64,000 nt of DNA from SHVO01 sp041906145 (lineage in GTDB: Bacteria > Pseudomonadota > Alphaproteobacteria > Rhodospirillales > Rhodospirillaceae), in assembly GCA_041906145.1 (NCBI GenBank), contig JAYRJU010000002.1, forward strand, positions 372,001 through 436,000. Direction: 5' to 3'. The notes under the pieces are model-generated. The model was not told where the DNA came from and did no database searches. It saw only the letters and a list, made by a program, of their open reading frames with translations. This document shows, piece after piece, positions 16,993 to 24,767 of the stretch; the stretch's first letter is position 1, and each line of letters opens with the position of its first letter. Position numbers and translations under genes: made by a program.

Positions 16993-18342
16993 TCAGGGCC
17001 TCAAGTTGTACTTTAACTTAAACATCCCGTAGACGCTGTCCGTGCGATAGGGTCCGAACGCGGGCCCCGGCATAAACCACCCCCCGAAAAACTCGAGCTC
17101 CATGGCCGTGCGGTCGCGGTACCCGGCGACGAGGTCGAGGGCATTCCCGGCGTTTTGCGACGCACCGGTTGGTTGCCGGTTCAAACGTCCGGCGATGAGA
17201 CCGCCGTTCGCATGCGCGAGCTCGTAGTGGTGTGCCACCAAGTCGATTGAGCTGAGGGTGTCCGGTTTGAAGCCGACCGCCGCCGTGGCGACGGCAAGGT
17301 TGCTGAGTTCCGGGTTCACGGATTCGCCATAGTACTTAAAGCGGCTCACGCCGCCATATTGATAGCGGTTCTCCTGGATGCCGGTCTGACGGAAGCGGTG
17401 ATCGACACCGTCCGCCGCATTGCCGTCGCCCGAGCCGTAGGCGTAACTGCCCACGACATGGAATTGCAGCGCGTCCAGGAATTTGTAGATGACGCCGCCA
17501 TCGAACGCATAGGAACGCATCGGTGTTGTGCCCGCGGTTCCGCGGAGCACGACGGTATCGGTCCAATAGTCGATATGACCGGCGGCGAGCGTGCCGCGCG
17601 ACCGGGCGCCGAAATAGGTGCGGTCCACGCTATCGCCCTCATTCACGCGATTTTGCAGCAGGAGGAAGCCGCCCGCGCGCATGCCGTTCGGGAAGTTATG
17701 CTCGAACGTCGCGGCGTAGTTCAGGCTGCGGTGCTGGTCCGAAGGCTCGAACAGGTTGCTGGGGAGCAGGTCGCGGGCCGCCGCGACTACTTGGAAGAAA
17801 TTGGTATCGTCGCGGTATTGAAGCTGGATGTTGTCGTTCATATCGTCCGAACTCGCGAACAGCCAATTGCGCGGATCGTTCATGCGCGAGCGACCGACGG
17901 ATACGCTCCAATTTTGAAAGGGGATCCACCGCACATAGAACTCGTCGAGTTCCGCCAGCAGCTCACGATGCTCCGGCGTCGAATCTTCGTTCACTTGGAG
18001 GTCGCGATTGATTTTGGTGGCCGAGAAGAACCTGAAGGTGCCGGGCCTTTCATAGAGAACGGCGAGCTTCACCCCCGGCTTTATGTTGGCGATGTCGCCC
18101 TCGGCATTGGCGTCGAGATCAGCGTCCTTGTGCGCGCGGCCCTCAAACTGGCCGGTGATCCCCATGAACCAATGGTCGCTCAGCACGAAAGGGGTGGGCG
18201 GCGGCGAGTCGGCGTCCCGCGAGGGCGGCGGCGGTACGACAGCCGCGTCCTGCGCCTGCGCGCTGGAGTGGGTCGTGGTGGCGGCAAAAAAAGTGATGAT
18301 GCCGGCCGCGCACGGCCGGAGAAATGAACGGATCATCGTCAT
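16993..18342 (-). CDS. Alginate-export (AlgE)-like outer-membrane beta-barrel
   Basis: 449 aa from the ATG at 18342, chosen because it gives a normal signal peptide ending AQAQD; in-frame starts reach 18414. A proline-rich linker (VVPPPPSRDADSPPPTP) precedes the barrel. Features of the alginate-export porin family are DEFYVRWIPFQNWSVSVGRS and RMNDPRNWLFA, alternating aromatic strands, and a terminal strand MFKLKYNLRP. Such porins pass anionic sugars or other solutes. An upstream Fur-like box suggests iron-linked expression, so an alternative solute is possible. Confidence 0.78.
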   Translation of the reverse strand: MTMIRSFLRPCAAGIITFFAATTTHSSAQAQDAAVVPPPPSRDADSPPPTPFVLSDHWFMGITGQFEGRAHKDADLDANAEGDIANIKPGVKLAVLYERPGTFRFFSATKINRDLQVNEDSTPEHRELLAELDEFYVRWIPFQNWSVSVGRSRMNDPRNWLFASSDDMNDNIQLQYRDDTNFFQVVAAARDLLPSNLFEPSDQHRSLNYAATFEHNFPNGMRAGGFLLLQNRVNEGDSVDRTYFGARSRGTLAAGHIDYWTDTVVLRGTAGTTPMRSYAFDGGVIYKFLDALQFHVVGSYAYGSGDGNAADGVDHRFRQTGIQENRYQYGGVSRFKYYGESVNPELSNLAVATAAVGFKPDTLSSIDLVAHHYELAHANGGLIAGRLNRQPTGASQNAGNALDLVAGYRDRTAMELEFFGGWFMPGPAFGPYRTDSVYGMFKLKYNLRP

Positions 18343-18438
18343 AAACGGGCGGGTCGACCCCCTGATGCTTGTCGACACGCGTCCCGTGGAGATGCCGATC
18401 CCGCACCTTCCCATGCAAGTTAGCGGAATTCCAGACTG

Positions 18439-18963
18439 TCAGTTCCGCCAGAAGCCGTCTTGCACATCACATTCCGGCGCGATGCCAAGCCGCCGCGCCG
18501 CCAGGGCCTCCGCCGGGCAGGGCTGCAACGCGTAGGGCAGTTGCGGCAGATGAAGACCCGCCCGAACCATCCCGATCGCGAGTTCGTCCAGATGGCGAAG
18601 GACAACACGGGCCGCCGCAGGCGGCACAAGGCCCCACAGGATCCGCCGCGCGACGAACTCGTTCTCGTGCTGGAGGAGCAACAGGATCTGGAGCACGAAC
18701 TCCTCATCCTGGCCGAGTTCGGTGCAGCGGATGTTGTGGACGTCGAGGGATCGGCCGGACGCCGTCTCCATCACGCACAGGGCCGCGGACAGGTGCAGGG
18801 CGTGAGCCATCGTCAATCGCGCCGCATCAAAGCCTTCGCGGCACAAGGGCTCGATGGCGTCACCGGCACGCCGCGCCTGCGTAATGAGACGGATCGAACA
18901 GAGAATGAAAAGCTCAGGGGTGCTGAGCGCGCCGAGGCGGCGTGAGGAGATGGAAGGGGACAT
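18439..18963 (-). CDS. Hypothetical 174-aa protein behind a Fur-like box
   Basis: The start at 18963 is chosen because GGAGA lies 5 nt upstream. An in-frame upstream ATG (19035) would put the Fur-like element inside the gene. The protein is helical, with RRLGALSTPELFILCSIRL at the N-terminus, four cysteines and no transmembrane segment. No family is recognised. It precedes the porin-like gene, whose start lies 24-96 bp downstream depending on the codon used, so the two probably form an operon. Confidence 0.6.
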   Translation of the reverse strand: MSPSISSRRLGALSTPELFILCSIRLITQARRAGDAIEPLCREGFDAARLTMAHALHLSAALCVMETASGRSLDVHNIRCTELGQDEEFVLQILLLLQHENEFVARRILWGLVPPAAARVVLRHLDELAIGMVRAGLHLPQLPYALQPCPAEALAARRLGIAPECDVQDGFWRN

Positions 18964-19023
18964 ACACTCTCCAATCAGGATCGCCGCTGGATCGCGGGTC
19001 CCGCGGAGCATGGATGAATTAAT

Positions 19024-19052
19024 AATGATTCGCAATGATGTTAATAATCATT
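19024..19052. promoter_or_regulatory. Fur-box-like overlapping repeats
   Basis: AATGATT (19024-19030), AATGAT (19034-19039) and AATCATT (19046-19052) are arranged as overlapping inverted repeats, close to the classical Fur pattern GATAATGATAATCATTATC. The core 19-mer at 19034-19052 is self-complementary at 7 of 9 pairs. It lies 61-89 bp upstream of the 174-aa gene, in an AT-rich stretch suited to a promoter. Confidence 0.6.
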
Positions 19053-19108
19053 CGCACTTTTATGAAAATAAATATATTTTTCAATAAGATAAATGAGATG
19101 ATGGGACG

Positions 19109-19438
19109 CTAAGGGGCGCGCCGATTGAAGGTGAGATGCAAGATGCGGCCTTCGCAATCGACGGATAAGCCTGTTTCGTCGACGTCGTCCGGCAAGGCGA
19201 GCGTAAAGCGAAAAGAGTGGAGCCGCGGCAGAATGACCGCGCCGTCCGTGAAGCCGGTGTGGTCTTCGCTGGTGATTGTGAGCACACCCGCCTCGATCCA
19301 AATCGAACCGCCGTCCAACCCGGCGTCTTGGATGTCGGCCTTCACCGTGTAGGTCGTATCGTACTCGACCAATTCGACCCGCGGCGCGGCTTCCCGCCGC
19401 ACGTCCGCCGACGGCGCCGCGTTGAAGAGAGAGTCCAT
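19109..19438 (-). CDS. Hsp20/alpha-crystallin-like small chaperone
   Basis: 109 aa, shorter than typical Hsp20 because the N- and C-terminal arms are short. The alpha-crystallin beta-sandwich is visible: VELVEYDTTYTVKADIQDAG, IWIEAGVLTITSEDH and FRFTLALPDDVDETGLSVD, ending in GRILHLTFNRRAP. The C-terminal I-x-I oligomerisation motif is absent, so it may form small assemblies. Its start is 58 bp from a perfect FNR/FixK palindrome, suggesting oxygen-limited expression. Confidence 0.8.
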   Translation of the reverse strand: MDSLFNAAPSADVRREAAPRVELVEYDTTYTVKADIQDAGLDGGSIWIEAGVLTITSEDHTGFTDGAVILPRLHSFRFTLALPDDVDETGLSVDCEGRILHLTFNRRAP

Positions 19439-19495
19439 GTTCCGCCTTTGCCGCTTTCCGGCATCAGGTGTGGCGGACCTTCGGCCCGCGCGCTT

Positions 19496-19509
19496 TGACC
19501 GCGGTCAAC
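19496..19509. promoter_or_regulatory. FNR/FixK-type box
   Basis: TTGACCGCGGTCAA is a perfect 14-bp palindrome matching TTGA(C/T)-N4-(G/A)TCAA, the CRP/FNR-family site used by Fnr, FixK and Dnr. It lies between divergent hsp20 and brkB-like genes. If it acts as a class II site at -41.5, a leftward transcript would start near 19461, 23 nt before the hsp20 start. The rightward alternative leaves almost no leader. Confidence 0.65.
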
Positions 19510-19550
19510 AAAGAGCCGGAACAAGGCAAAATCCAACACGTTGATATCGA

Positions 19551-20462
19551 ATGGCTTCTACGGATTTACCGGCGCAGGAGAAGGTGGCCGTTAGCATCTC
19601 GTTCGGCATCCTGCGCAAGGAGTGGCTGAGCGTCGCGCGCGCCGTGTGGAAGGAGGTCAAGGAGGACAACCTTTCACTCGTATCGGCGGGAGTCGGCTTC
19701 TATGCCCTGCTAGCGATCTTTCCCGCCATCGGCGCGATCGTTTCGCTCTACGGGTTGATCGCGGACGCGGAAACGATTCGCGAGCATCTTGGCTTCGTGC
19801 GATCGGTTTTGCCGCGCGAGGCGTACCAGCTTCTCGCCGATCAGGTCCGCGCGCTCACATCGGGTGAGGATGTGAAGCTTGGGTTCGGCTTCGGGATTGG
19901 AATAGCGCTATCGCTCTGGAGCGCGTCGCGCGCCGTCATCGCGCTCCTCACGGCCGTGAACATCGCCTACGAGGAAGCCGAAACGCGCAGCTTTATCGCG
20001 GTAAATTTGATGGCGATCCTGTTCACGCTGGCCGCGCTCGCCGTGATGCTCGTGGCGATGGCGATCCTAGGAGGGTTACCGGCCGCTGTGGATAAAATGC
20101 ATCTTCCAGATTGGCTCGCTTGGCTCATCCTTCTCCTTCGTTGGCCGCCTTTGGCGGTGGTTGTTCTCGCGGGCCTGGCCTTCCTTTATCGCTTCGGGCC
20201 GAATCGGCGGCGAGCGCCGATGCAATGGCTCACCCCAGGCGCCGTGCTCGCGATGCTGTTCTGGGTCATCGCCTCGGCCGGTTTTTCCGCCTACGTTTCG
20301 AACTTCGGAAAATATAACGAGACATTCGGCTCCCTCGCGGCGGGGGTCATCCTGCTGCTGTGGTTCTACGTGTGTGCCTACGTCGTCTGCGTCGGCGCGG
20401 AAATTAACGCCGAGCTCGAATTCCGTGCCCGGCGACCCGGCGTATCGCCGCACTGCACATGA
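19551..20462 (+). CDS. YihY/BrkB-family inner-membrane protein
   Basis: 303 aa with about six hydrophobic segments. Family features are NLSLVSAGVGFYALLAIFPA near residue 40, SLWSASRAVIALLTAVNIAY near 120, the conserved GPNRRR loop, and FGSLAAGVILLLWFYVCAYV followed by GAEINAEL. The old RNase BN assignment for this family was withdrawn; its members are membrane proteins of uncertain, possibly transport, function. Confidence 0.9.
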   Translation: MASTDLPAQEKVAVSISFGILRKEWLSVARAVWKEVKEDNLSLVSAGVGFYALLAIFPAIGAIVSLYGLIADAETIREHLGFVRSVLPREAYQLLADQVRALTSGEDVKLGFGFGIGIALSLWSASRAVIALLTAVNIAYEEAETRSFIAVNLMAILFTLAALAVMLVAMAILGGLPAAVDKMHLPDWLAWLILLLRWPPLAVVVLAGLAFLYRFGPNRRRAPMQWLTPGAVLAMLFWVIASAGFSAYVSNFGKYNETFGSLAAGVILLLWFYVCAYVVCVGAEINAELEFRARRPGVSPHCT

Positions 20463-21174
20463 GTTTTCCACAGGCGGGCGCGCGCGCAAGAACCTCCCGC
20501 ATATCTGAATGCGGTCCTGAAGGCCTGTGCATAACTTCGATGCGTGTTGAAACGATCGGCGGCGTGCCGGCTACCCGCAGGCACCTCCATCTCTCGTGGA
20601 GCGGCACGCGCACGTATGCCGCCAAACCATCAGGCGAAATGACTCGCGCCGCTGTTCTATGGCGTAGCGATCGGCCCGTGCTGACCCGCGCGGCAATGCG
20701 TGGCCTAATCGTCATTTCCACAGTCCATGACCACCGCGGAGGCGGTGGAGCGTCGTCAAAAACCCTATAAAACATGGCCTTTCTTCTACGTTTCCGGCGG
20801 CGCCGAACACATGCCGACTGAAATCGGAGACGCGAACGCGGTCCCGCCGCCGTGCGTGGCACGTCTCTCCATGCACTTCTCTGCGAGATCCGTTTTGCGG
20901 TGGTTGCAACCGTCCGGAGGCTGATGCGTTTTGTGTGTTTCAACGCGGCGCGCAGCGACTCATTAACGCACCCGCGACGTGCAGTTTGCATCGAAAGGCA
21001 AGGCGTATCGCGCACGCGACCTGTAAAAAATGTCGCAAAATATGCGTTAAACAGTGGTCCTTGCGCTTGCGTGACTCCAGGACCTGCGATAAGAGTGCAA
21101 CCAAGACGGCGCTGTTACCCTTATAAATAAGGCGTCCGTCGGGGTTTGCCGATCAACAATTCAGGGGTGGAAAA
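20463..21174. other. 712-bp intergenic region before HU, no gene seen
   Basis: Small ORFs here lack ribosome sites and have poor codon use. A perfect DnaA-box match (TGTGCATAA, 20526-20534) and two weaker ones (TTTTCCACA at 20464-20472, ATTTCCACA at 20714-20722) are present. The final 150 bases are richer in AT and should hold the HU promoter. A small RNA cannot be excluded. Confidence 0.5.
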
Positions 21175-21474
21175 ATGGCCACATCGTCCGATAAGCCTGC
21201 GGTTGTCACGTTGAAGCATCTGGCGGCGACGCTCGCCGACAAGCATGAACTGTCGAAGAAAGTGTCGGGTGAGATCCTCGCCGACCTCGTGGGCTTGCTC
21301 ACGAAGCATCTCAAGAAAGGTGACAAGATCCGCATCGGCGGTTTCGGCGTGCTGCAGGTCCGTAAGCGTCCTGCGCGCATGGGCCGTAACCCGGCGACCG
21401 GCGAACAGATCAAGATTAAGGCCAGCAAGAAAGTCGCTTTCCGCGCTGCCAAGGAACTCAAGGAAGCCGTCTAA
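21175..21474 (+). CDS. HU-family DNA-binding protein
   Basis: 99 aa, slightly longer than the usual 90 because of an N-terminal ATSSDKP extension. It has KHLAATLADKHELSKKVSGE, the beta-arm entry GGFGVLQVRKRPARMGRNP and ATGEQIKIKASKKVAFRAAK. The GRNPATGE signature identifies HU/IHF. It binds and bends DNA as a dimer in the nucleoid. The shape is closer to HU than IHF, but the subtype is not certain. GGGGTGG upstream serves as ribosome site, and two strong hairpins follow the stop. Confidence 0.95.
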   Translation: MATSSDKPAVVTLKHLAATLADKHELSKKVSGEILADLVGLLTKHLKKGDKIRIGGFGVLQVRKRPARMGRNPATGEQIKIKASKKVAFRAAKELKEAV

Positions 21475-21493
21475 TACTGTTTTCTTTGCGATA

Positions 21494-21526
21494 CGCGCCT
21501 TGCCCGGCGATCCCGGGCAAGGCGCG
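21494..21526 (+). other. 14-bp perfect hairpin after HU
   Basis: CGCGCCTTGCCCGG pairs with CCGGGCAAGGCGCG around a 5-nt loop. There is no T-run after it, so it may protect the 3' end of the HU mRNA, with termination at the next hairpin. Confidence 0.75.
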
Positions 21527-21539
21527 AAATCGCCGCTTA

Positions 21540-21570
21540 AAGCCGGGTTTTCCCGGCTTTTTTATTTTTC
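21540..21570 (+). terminator. Rho-independent terminator of HU
   Basis: AAGCCGGG-TTTT-CCCGGCTT (8-bp stem) runs straight into TTTTATTTTT. A classical intrinsic terminator 66 bp after the HU stop. Confidence 0.92.
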
Positions 21571-21623
21571 CAGAGTGATCGTTTTACCTGAGTCCGCGGC
21601 GCTGATGCGGGCGCATCGGCCGT

Positions 21624-21953
21624 CTACATCGGCGCCGACGGCGTTTGCGCGCAGCTGATGCAAAGCGGGATCGCGGGATTGACCTGTAGGCGGCCGGCGG
21701 CGATCTCCTCATCACACAAAGCGCACGTGCCATATGTACCGCGATCGATCCGGGCGAGGGCGCTGTCGATGCGGGTCAATTCTCGCGACCAGCGGCGCTC
21801 GTTTTGAGACGCGAGTTCCCGGCCTTGCAGCGCATTCGCGCGGGACAGGCGGCCGACGACTTCCAGCTCTTCGGCCCGCTCCGCGTCATGCAGGTGGCGC
21901 TCGATGTCGGCGCGCTGTTGCAGCAATTGATCCTTAATGATGCTGAGATTCAT
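21624..21953 (-). CDS. DksA/TraR-family C4 zinc-finger protein
   Basis: 109 aa. A coiled-coil-like N-terminal helical region (QQRADIERHLHDAERAEELE) is followed by RIDRGTYGTCALCDEEIAAG and then CISC, giving a C4 zinc finger CALC-N17-CISC. DksA-like proteins bind the RNA polymerase secondary channel. The coiled-coil tip lacks an obvious DxxDxA motif, so it is a DksA/TraR relative and not necessarily a true DksA. Conserved DRGTYG is typical of the short TraR/YbiI branch. Confidence 0.9.
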   Translation of the reverse strand: MNLSIIKDQLLQQRADIERHLHDAERAEELEVVGRLSRANALQGRELASQNERRWSRELTRIDSALARIDRGTYGTCALCDEEIAAGRLQVNPAIPLCISCAQTPSAPM

Positions 21954-21984
21954 TTTCAGAATTTTGGTGCGGAGTTTTAAGGGA

Positions 21985-22012
21985 CAGAGCCGATCCTTTC
22001 GGATCGGCTCTG
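21985..22012 (-). terminator. 12-bp hairpin after the PEP-CTERM gene
   Basis: CAGAGCCGATCC pairs perfectly with GGATCGGCTCTG around a 4-nt loop (GAAA on the leftward strand), 44 bp after the PEP-CTERM stop. The downstream leftward bases are TCCCTTAAAA, with no strong T-run, so it may act as a 3' stabiliser. A smaller hairpin (CCGGAC/GTCCGG) sits at 22022-22040. Confidence 0.6.
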
Positions 22013-22055
22013 CGGGACCTTCCGGACTGCAAAGGTCCGGTAGCGGGGAACGCTG

Positions 22056-22667
22056 TTAGGCGGCGGTCTGGGTGCTCATGCGCGCCGTGACGCGGCGGGT
22101 CATGAACACGCCGATCAGGCCAAGGCCGAGCAGCGCGACCGGGAGCGGTTCCGGCACGGAGGTGTGAACCGCGAGCACGAACGACTCGTTGTCGGTCGTC
22201 GTGCCGGTGAAGCTGAACTTCGCTTCGGTCGGGTCGTAACCCGGGGCGTGCAGGATGCCGTCACCCGACAGGTTGATGAAGCCGGGCGTCGGGCCGGACT
22301 GGCTGTTCACCTGGATCGAATTCAGATCGAGCGAGACGCCGCTCGACAGAGTCAGGTAGCCGCTAATCGGGGTGAAGGCCGACAGGCTCGGGATGTCGGC
22401 GAGGGTGCCGAGCTGACCGAAGTTGATGATGCCGGACAGGTCACCGATGTCGCCCTGGGTTACGGTGATGGCGCCGCCGTTACCGATGAAGATCGAATTG
22501 GTGTTGCCGAGGTGATCGCCCGCGGGCAGCGAGAAAGCGCCGCCGATGCCGAACGAAGCGAAATTGATAGTGGCCGCGCTGGCCGCCGGAGAGAAAGCAC
22601 AGGCCGCTCCCATGGCGCTAATCGCGATGACCACCTTCCTCCACGAGCGGAGAACATTGTCGAACAT
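22056..22667 (-). CDS. PEP-CTERM sorting-domain protein, exosortase substrate
   Basis: 203 aa from the ATG at 22667 (AAGGAG 10 nt upstream). A signal peptide (VVIAISAMGAACAFSPAASA) leads into a glycine/serine/asparagine-rich beta-type domain. The tail is the sorting signal: VPEP motif, hydrophobic helix VALLGLGLIGVFM and basic TRRVTAR end. XrtA should cleave at or near the PEP motif and transfer the protein to an envelope carrier. It is the only PEP-CTERM protein found in the window. A sigma-54 promoter precedes it, and PrsK/PrsR are encoded nearby. Confidence 0.93.
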   Translation of the reverse strand: MFDNVLRSWRKVVIAISAMGAACAFSPAASAATINFASFGIGGAFSLPAGDHLGNTNSIFIGNGGAITVTQGDIGDLSGIINFGQLGTLADIPSLSAFTPISGYLTLSSGVSLDLNSIQVNSQSGPTPGFINLSGDGILHAPGYDPTEAKFSFTGTTTDNESFVLAVHTSVPEPLPVALLGLGLIGVFMTRRVTARMSTQTAA

Positions 22668-22720
22668 TTGAACCAAACTCCTTATCCGAAACGGCCCTAT
22701 GCCGTTCGCGCCTTCAGAGG

Positions 22721-22736
22721 AGCAAGAAGCGTGCCA
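22721..22736 (-). promoter_or_regulatory. Sigma-54 (-24/-12) promoter of the PEP-CTERM gene
   Basis: Read leftward: TGGCAC-GCTTC-TTGCT, an exact match to TGGCAC-N5-TTGC(A/T) with the required 10 nt between GG and GC. Transcription should begin near 22710, leaving a leader of about 43 nt that contains AAGGAG. PrsR, a GAFTGA-containing activator encoded 4 kb away, is the obvious partner. Confidence 0.85.
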
Positions 22737-23326
22737 GCGCCGATTTCGTTGTTTTACGGGATGAAACCAGGCCAAGTGTAAAATCTGCCCGACACCGCGC
22801 ATGCTCCGCTCTGCGCGAGTGTAAAAATAATTGGCAACTGTCGCGGCAAGGGATGCCAATCCCGTTTGGCGATCATTACTTACGTCCGCACCTTTCAATT
22901 CCAAAAAAAGAAGTGAGAACTTGGCGCGCGTCGTGCTGCGGTAACCTGTACGAGCGAGATCTAGCGTCTTTCCTTAATAGGAGCGCCGTCGGCGTTTGAA
23001 TGACGCCTCTTCGACGAACACGTCAGTTCATCGGCAATTTAGCGCTGTAATTCGCGCCGGTTGCGTTTCCTTATCATGGCTCGCGAGTGGAAACGCCGCT
23101 TAACACTGTAAGGGAACTAGTGCGGCACGGCCTCGTTATACAGCCGCAGTTGTCTATCGCCCACTTTATCCAACAAGGGTTTCTCGATGAGTTCCGGTGC
23201 CACGCTCTTCAGCGGACGCGACACATCCCGCTCATCCCCGCTTCCGTGTGTCGGCGCTCAAGGCGCTGCGTCCGTCCTCTTCATCATTAGGTAGAACGCC
23301 GCCCTCACGGGCGAGCGAGGTTGTTT
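22737..23326. other. Divergent regulatory region of the XrtA locus
   Basis: This 590-bp gap lies between the sigma-54 promoter and the sugar transferase start. It contains ATTGGCA-N17-TGCCAAT (22830-22860), about 110 bp upstream of the -24 box, a position suited to an activator site. AGTGTAAAA is repeated at 22775-22783 and 22818-22826. A GCGTTTCC/GGAAACGC hairpin (23063-23096) would lie in a rightward leader. TTGGCGCG-N4-GTGC (22921-22936) has sigma-54 spacing but two mismatches. No gene is seen. Confidence 0.5.
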
Positions 23327-24757
23327 ATGGTTCGTTTGTTTGGTCACCATATCGCGCTACGCGCGGTGCTCTTCGCGGTCGTCGAGATCGCTGCATTCAT
23401 CACGTTCTTCAATATCAGCCGCGCGATGGCCTTATATATGGTGGAAGGCAACTACCACGGCGAGATTTTCGGTCAGACCGTTCTCCTGCCGCTCTTTTGC
23501 GTGATCGCGTTCGCCACGGCCTCGGCCTGCGGTCTTTATAATAGAGAAGTAGGCTCAGATCCGAACCGCATCGTCATGCGCCTCGCGACCGTCGCGGTCC
23601 TGATGTACTTCCTCATGGCCATGAGCATTTCCCTAGCCGAGATGTTTCTCGTCGAGGGTATCAATCTCAAGCTCTACTACGCGATCGCGCTGGGCGCGGC
23701 GACCGGTTTCTTCTTCACCGCGCTTCTCTTCCGTCACCGCGCCTTCGCCTACAATTTCAACGGCACGGCGCTCGAACATCGCGTGCTTGTGGTGGGGGTC
23801 GATGAGTGCGCCGCAAAGATTGAATATCTGAACGGCAGCTCCCGCAGTCCTTACCGCGCCGTGGGGTTCGTTCCGATCCCGGGTGAGGAGCGCCATAAGC
23901 GCCTCAGCGCTTTTAAAGTACTGCCAGGGCGAATCCTGGAGGAACCGACCGCGCTGGTCGAGCAAGCGCGCGTGCTGCGGGCGGCCGAGGTCATCGTTCC
24001 GTCGCGCGAGCGGAGCGGTCTTCCGGTTGAAGCCTTGATGGAGTGCAAACTCGCCGGCTTGTCGGTGACGGAGTTCTCAAGCTTTTGGGAGCGCCAAACC
24101 GGCCAGATCGACCTCGATGCGGTGAGCCCCAGCTGGCTCATTTTCTCCGAGGGATTCCGGACGTCCTGGGCGCGGACCGCCGCCAAGCGTGCTTTTGACG
24201 TCCTCGTCGCCTTTATGGTTTTGATACTCACCTTACCGATCACGGTCATGGCCGCGATCGTGATCCGCATCGACAGCCCCGGTCCAATTTTCTACCGACA
24301 GGAGCGCGTCGGCGCCAACGGCCGCTCGTTCTGGATCCTCAAATTCCGCAGCATGCGCACCGACGCAGAAAAGGACGGCGTCGCGCGCTGGGCGCAGAGC
24401 AATGACAGCCGGGTTACCCGGGTCGGCAAGTTCATGCGCAGGACCCGGATCGACGAGATCCCGCAGATCATCAACGTTCTTATCGGGGACATGAGCTTTG
24501 TTGGTCCGCGCCCCGAACGCCCGGTATTCGTCGATAATCTGAAGCAGAAAATCCCGTATTACGATGTGCGGCACCGCGTAAAGCCGGGCATCACCGGGTG
24601 GGCGCAGATCAATTACCCCTACGGCGCCTCTGACGAAGACGCGCGGGCGAAGCTCGCTTACGACCTCTACTACGTGAAGAACGGCAATCTTTTCCTCGAC
24701 GCCGTCGTCCTGTTCCAAACCGCGCGCGTGGTGCTGTGGCAGGAAGGGGCGCGATAA
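23327..24757 (+). CDS. Priming sugar transferase, XrtA/PEP-CTERM type
   Basis: 476 aa. ATG 23327 is preferred (GAGG 6 nt upstream) over a TTG two codons earlier. About five N-terminal membrane segments are followed by a nucleotide-binding-like region, one more membrane helix, and a C-terminal bacterial sugar transferase domain (KRAFDVLVAFMVLILTLPIT; GPIFYRQERVG; KFRSMRTDAEKDG; DEIPQIINVLIGDMSFVGPR). It should load the first sugar phosphate onto undecaprenyl phosphate at the inner membrane. It heads the rightward prs operon. Confidence 0.93.
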   Translation: MVRLFGHHIALRAVLFAVVEIAAFITFFNISRAMALYMVEGNYHGEIFGQTVLLPLFCVIAFATASACGLYNREVGSDPNRIVMRLATVAVLMYFLMAMSISLAEMFLVEGINLKLYYAIALGAATGFFFTALLFRHRAFAYNFNGTALEHRVLVVGVDECAAKIEYLNGSSRSPYRAVGFVPIPGEERHKRLSAFKVLPGRILEEPTALVEQARVLRAAEVIVPSRERSGLPVEALMECKLAGLSVTEFSSFWERQTGQIDLDAVSPSWLIFSEGFRTSWARTAAKRAFDVLVAFMVLILTLPITVMAAIVIRIDSPGPIFYRQERVGANGRSFWILKFRSMRTDAEKDGVARWAQSNDSRVTRVGKFMRRTRIDEIPQIINVLIGDMSFVGPRPERPVFVDNLKQKIPYYDVRHRVKPGITGWAQINYPYGASDEDARAKLAYDLYYVKNGNLFLDAVVLFQTARVVLWQEGAR

Positions 24758-24767
24758 AGCGGCCATC

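Noticed and set aside
20464..20722. Chromosomal replication origin
   Set aside because: Too few DnaA boxes, no AT-rich unwinding element, and no origin-type neighbours such as dnaA, hemE or parAB.
20404..21015. Leftward 203-aa ORF in the gap before HU
   Set aside because: Very arginine-rich, no domain and no ribosome site; it also overlaps the brkB-like gene end.
22668..22904. N-terminal extension of the PEP-CTERM protein
   Set aside because: It would contain the sigma-54 promoter, and the signal peptide begins at 22667 behind AAGGAG.
22921..22936. Sigma-54 promoter for the rightward prs operon
   Set aside because: Spacing is right but two conserved bases differ and it is nearly 400 bp from the gene; kept only as a note.
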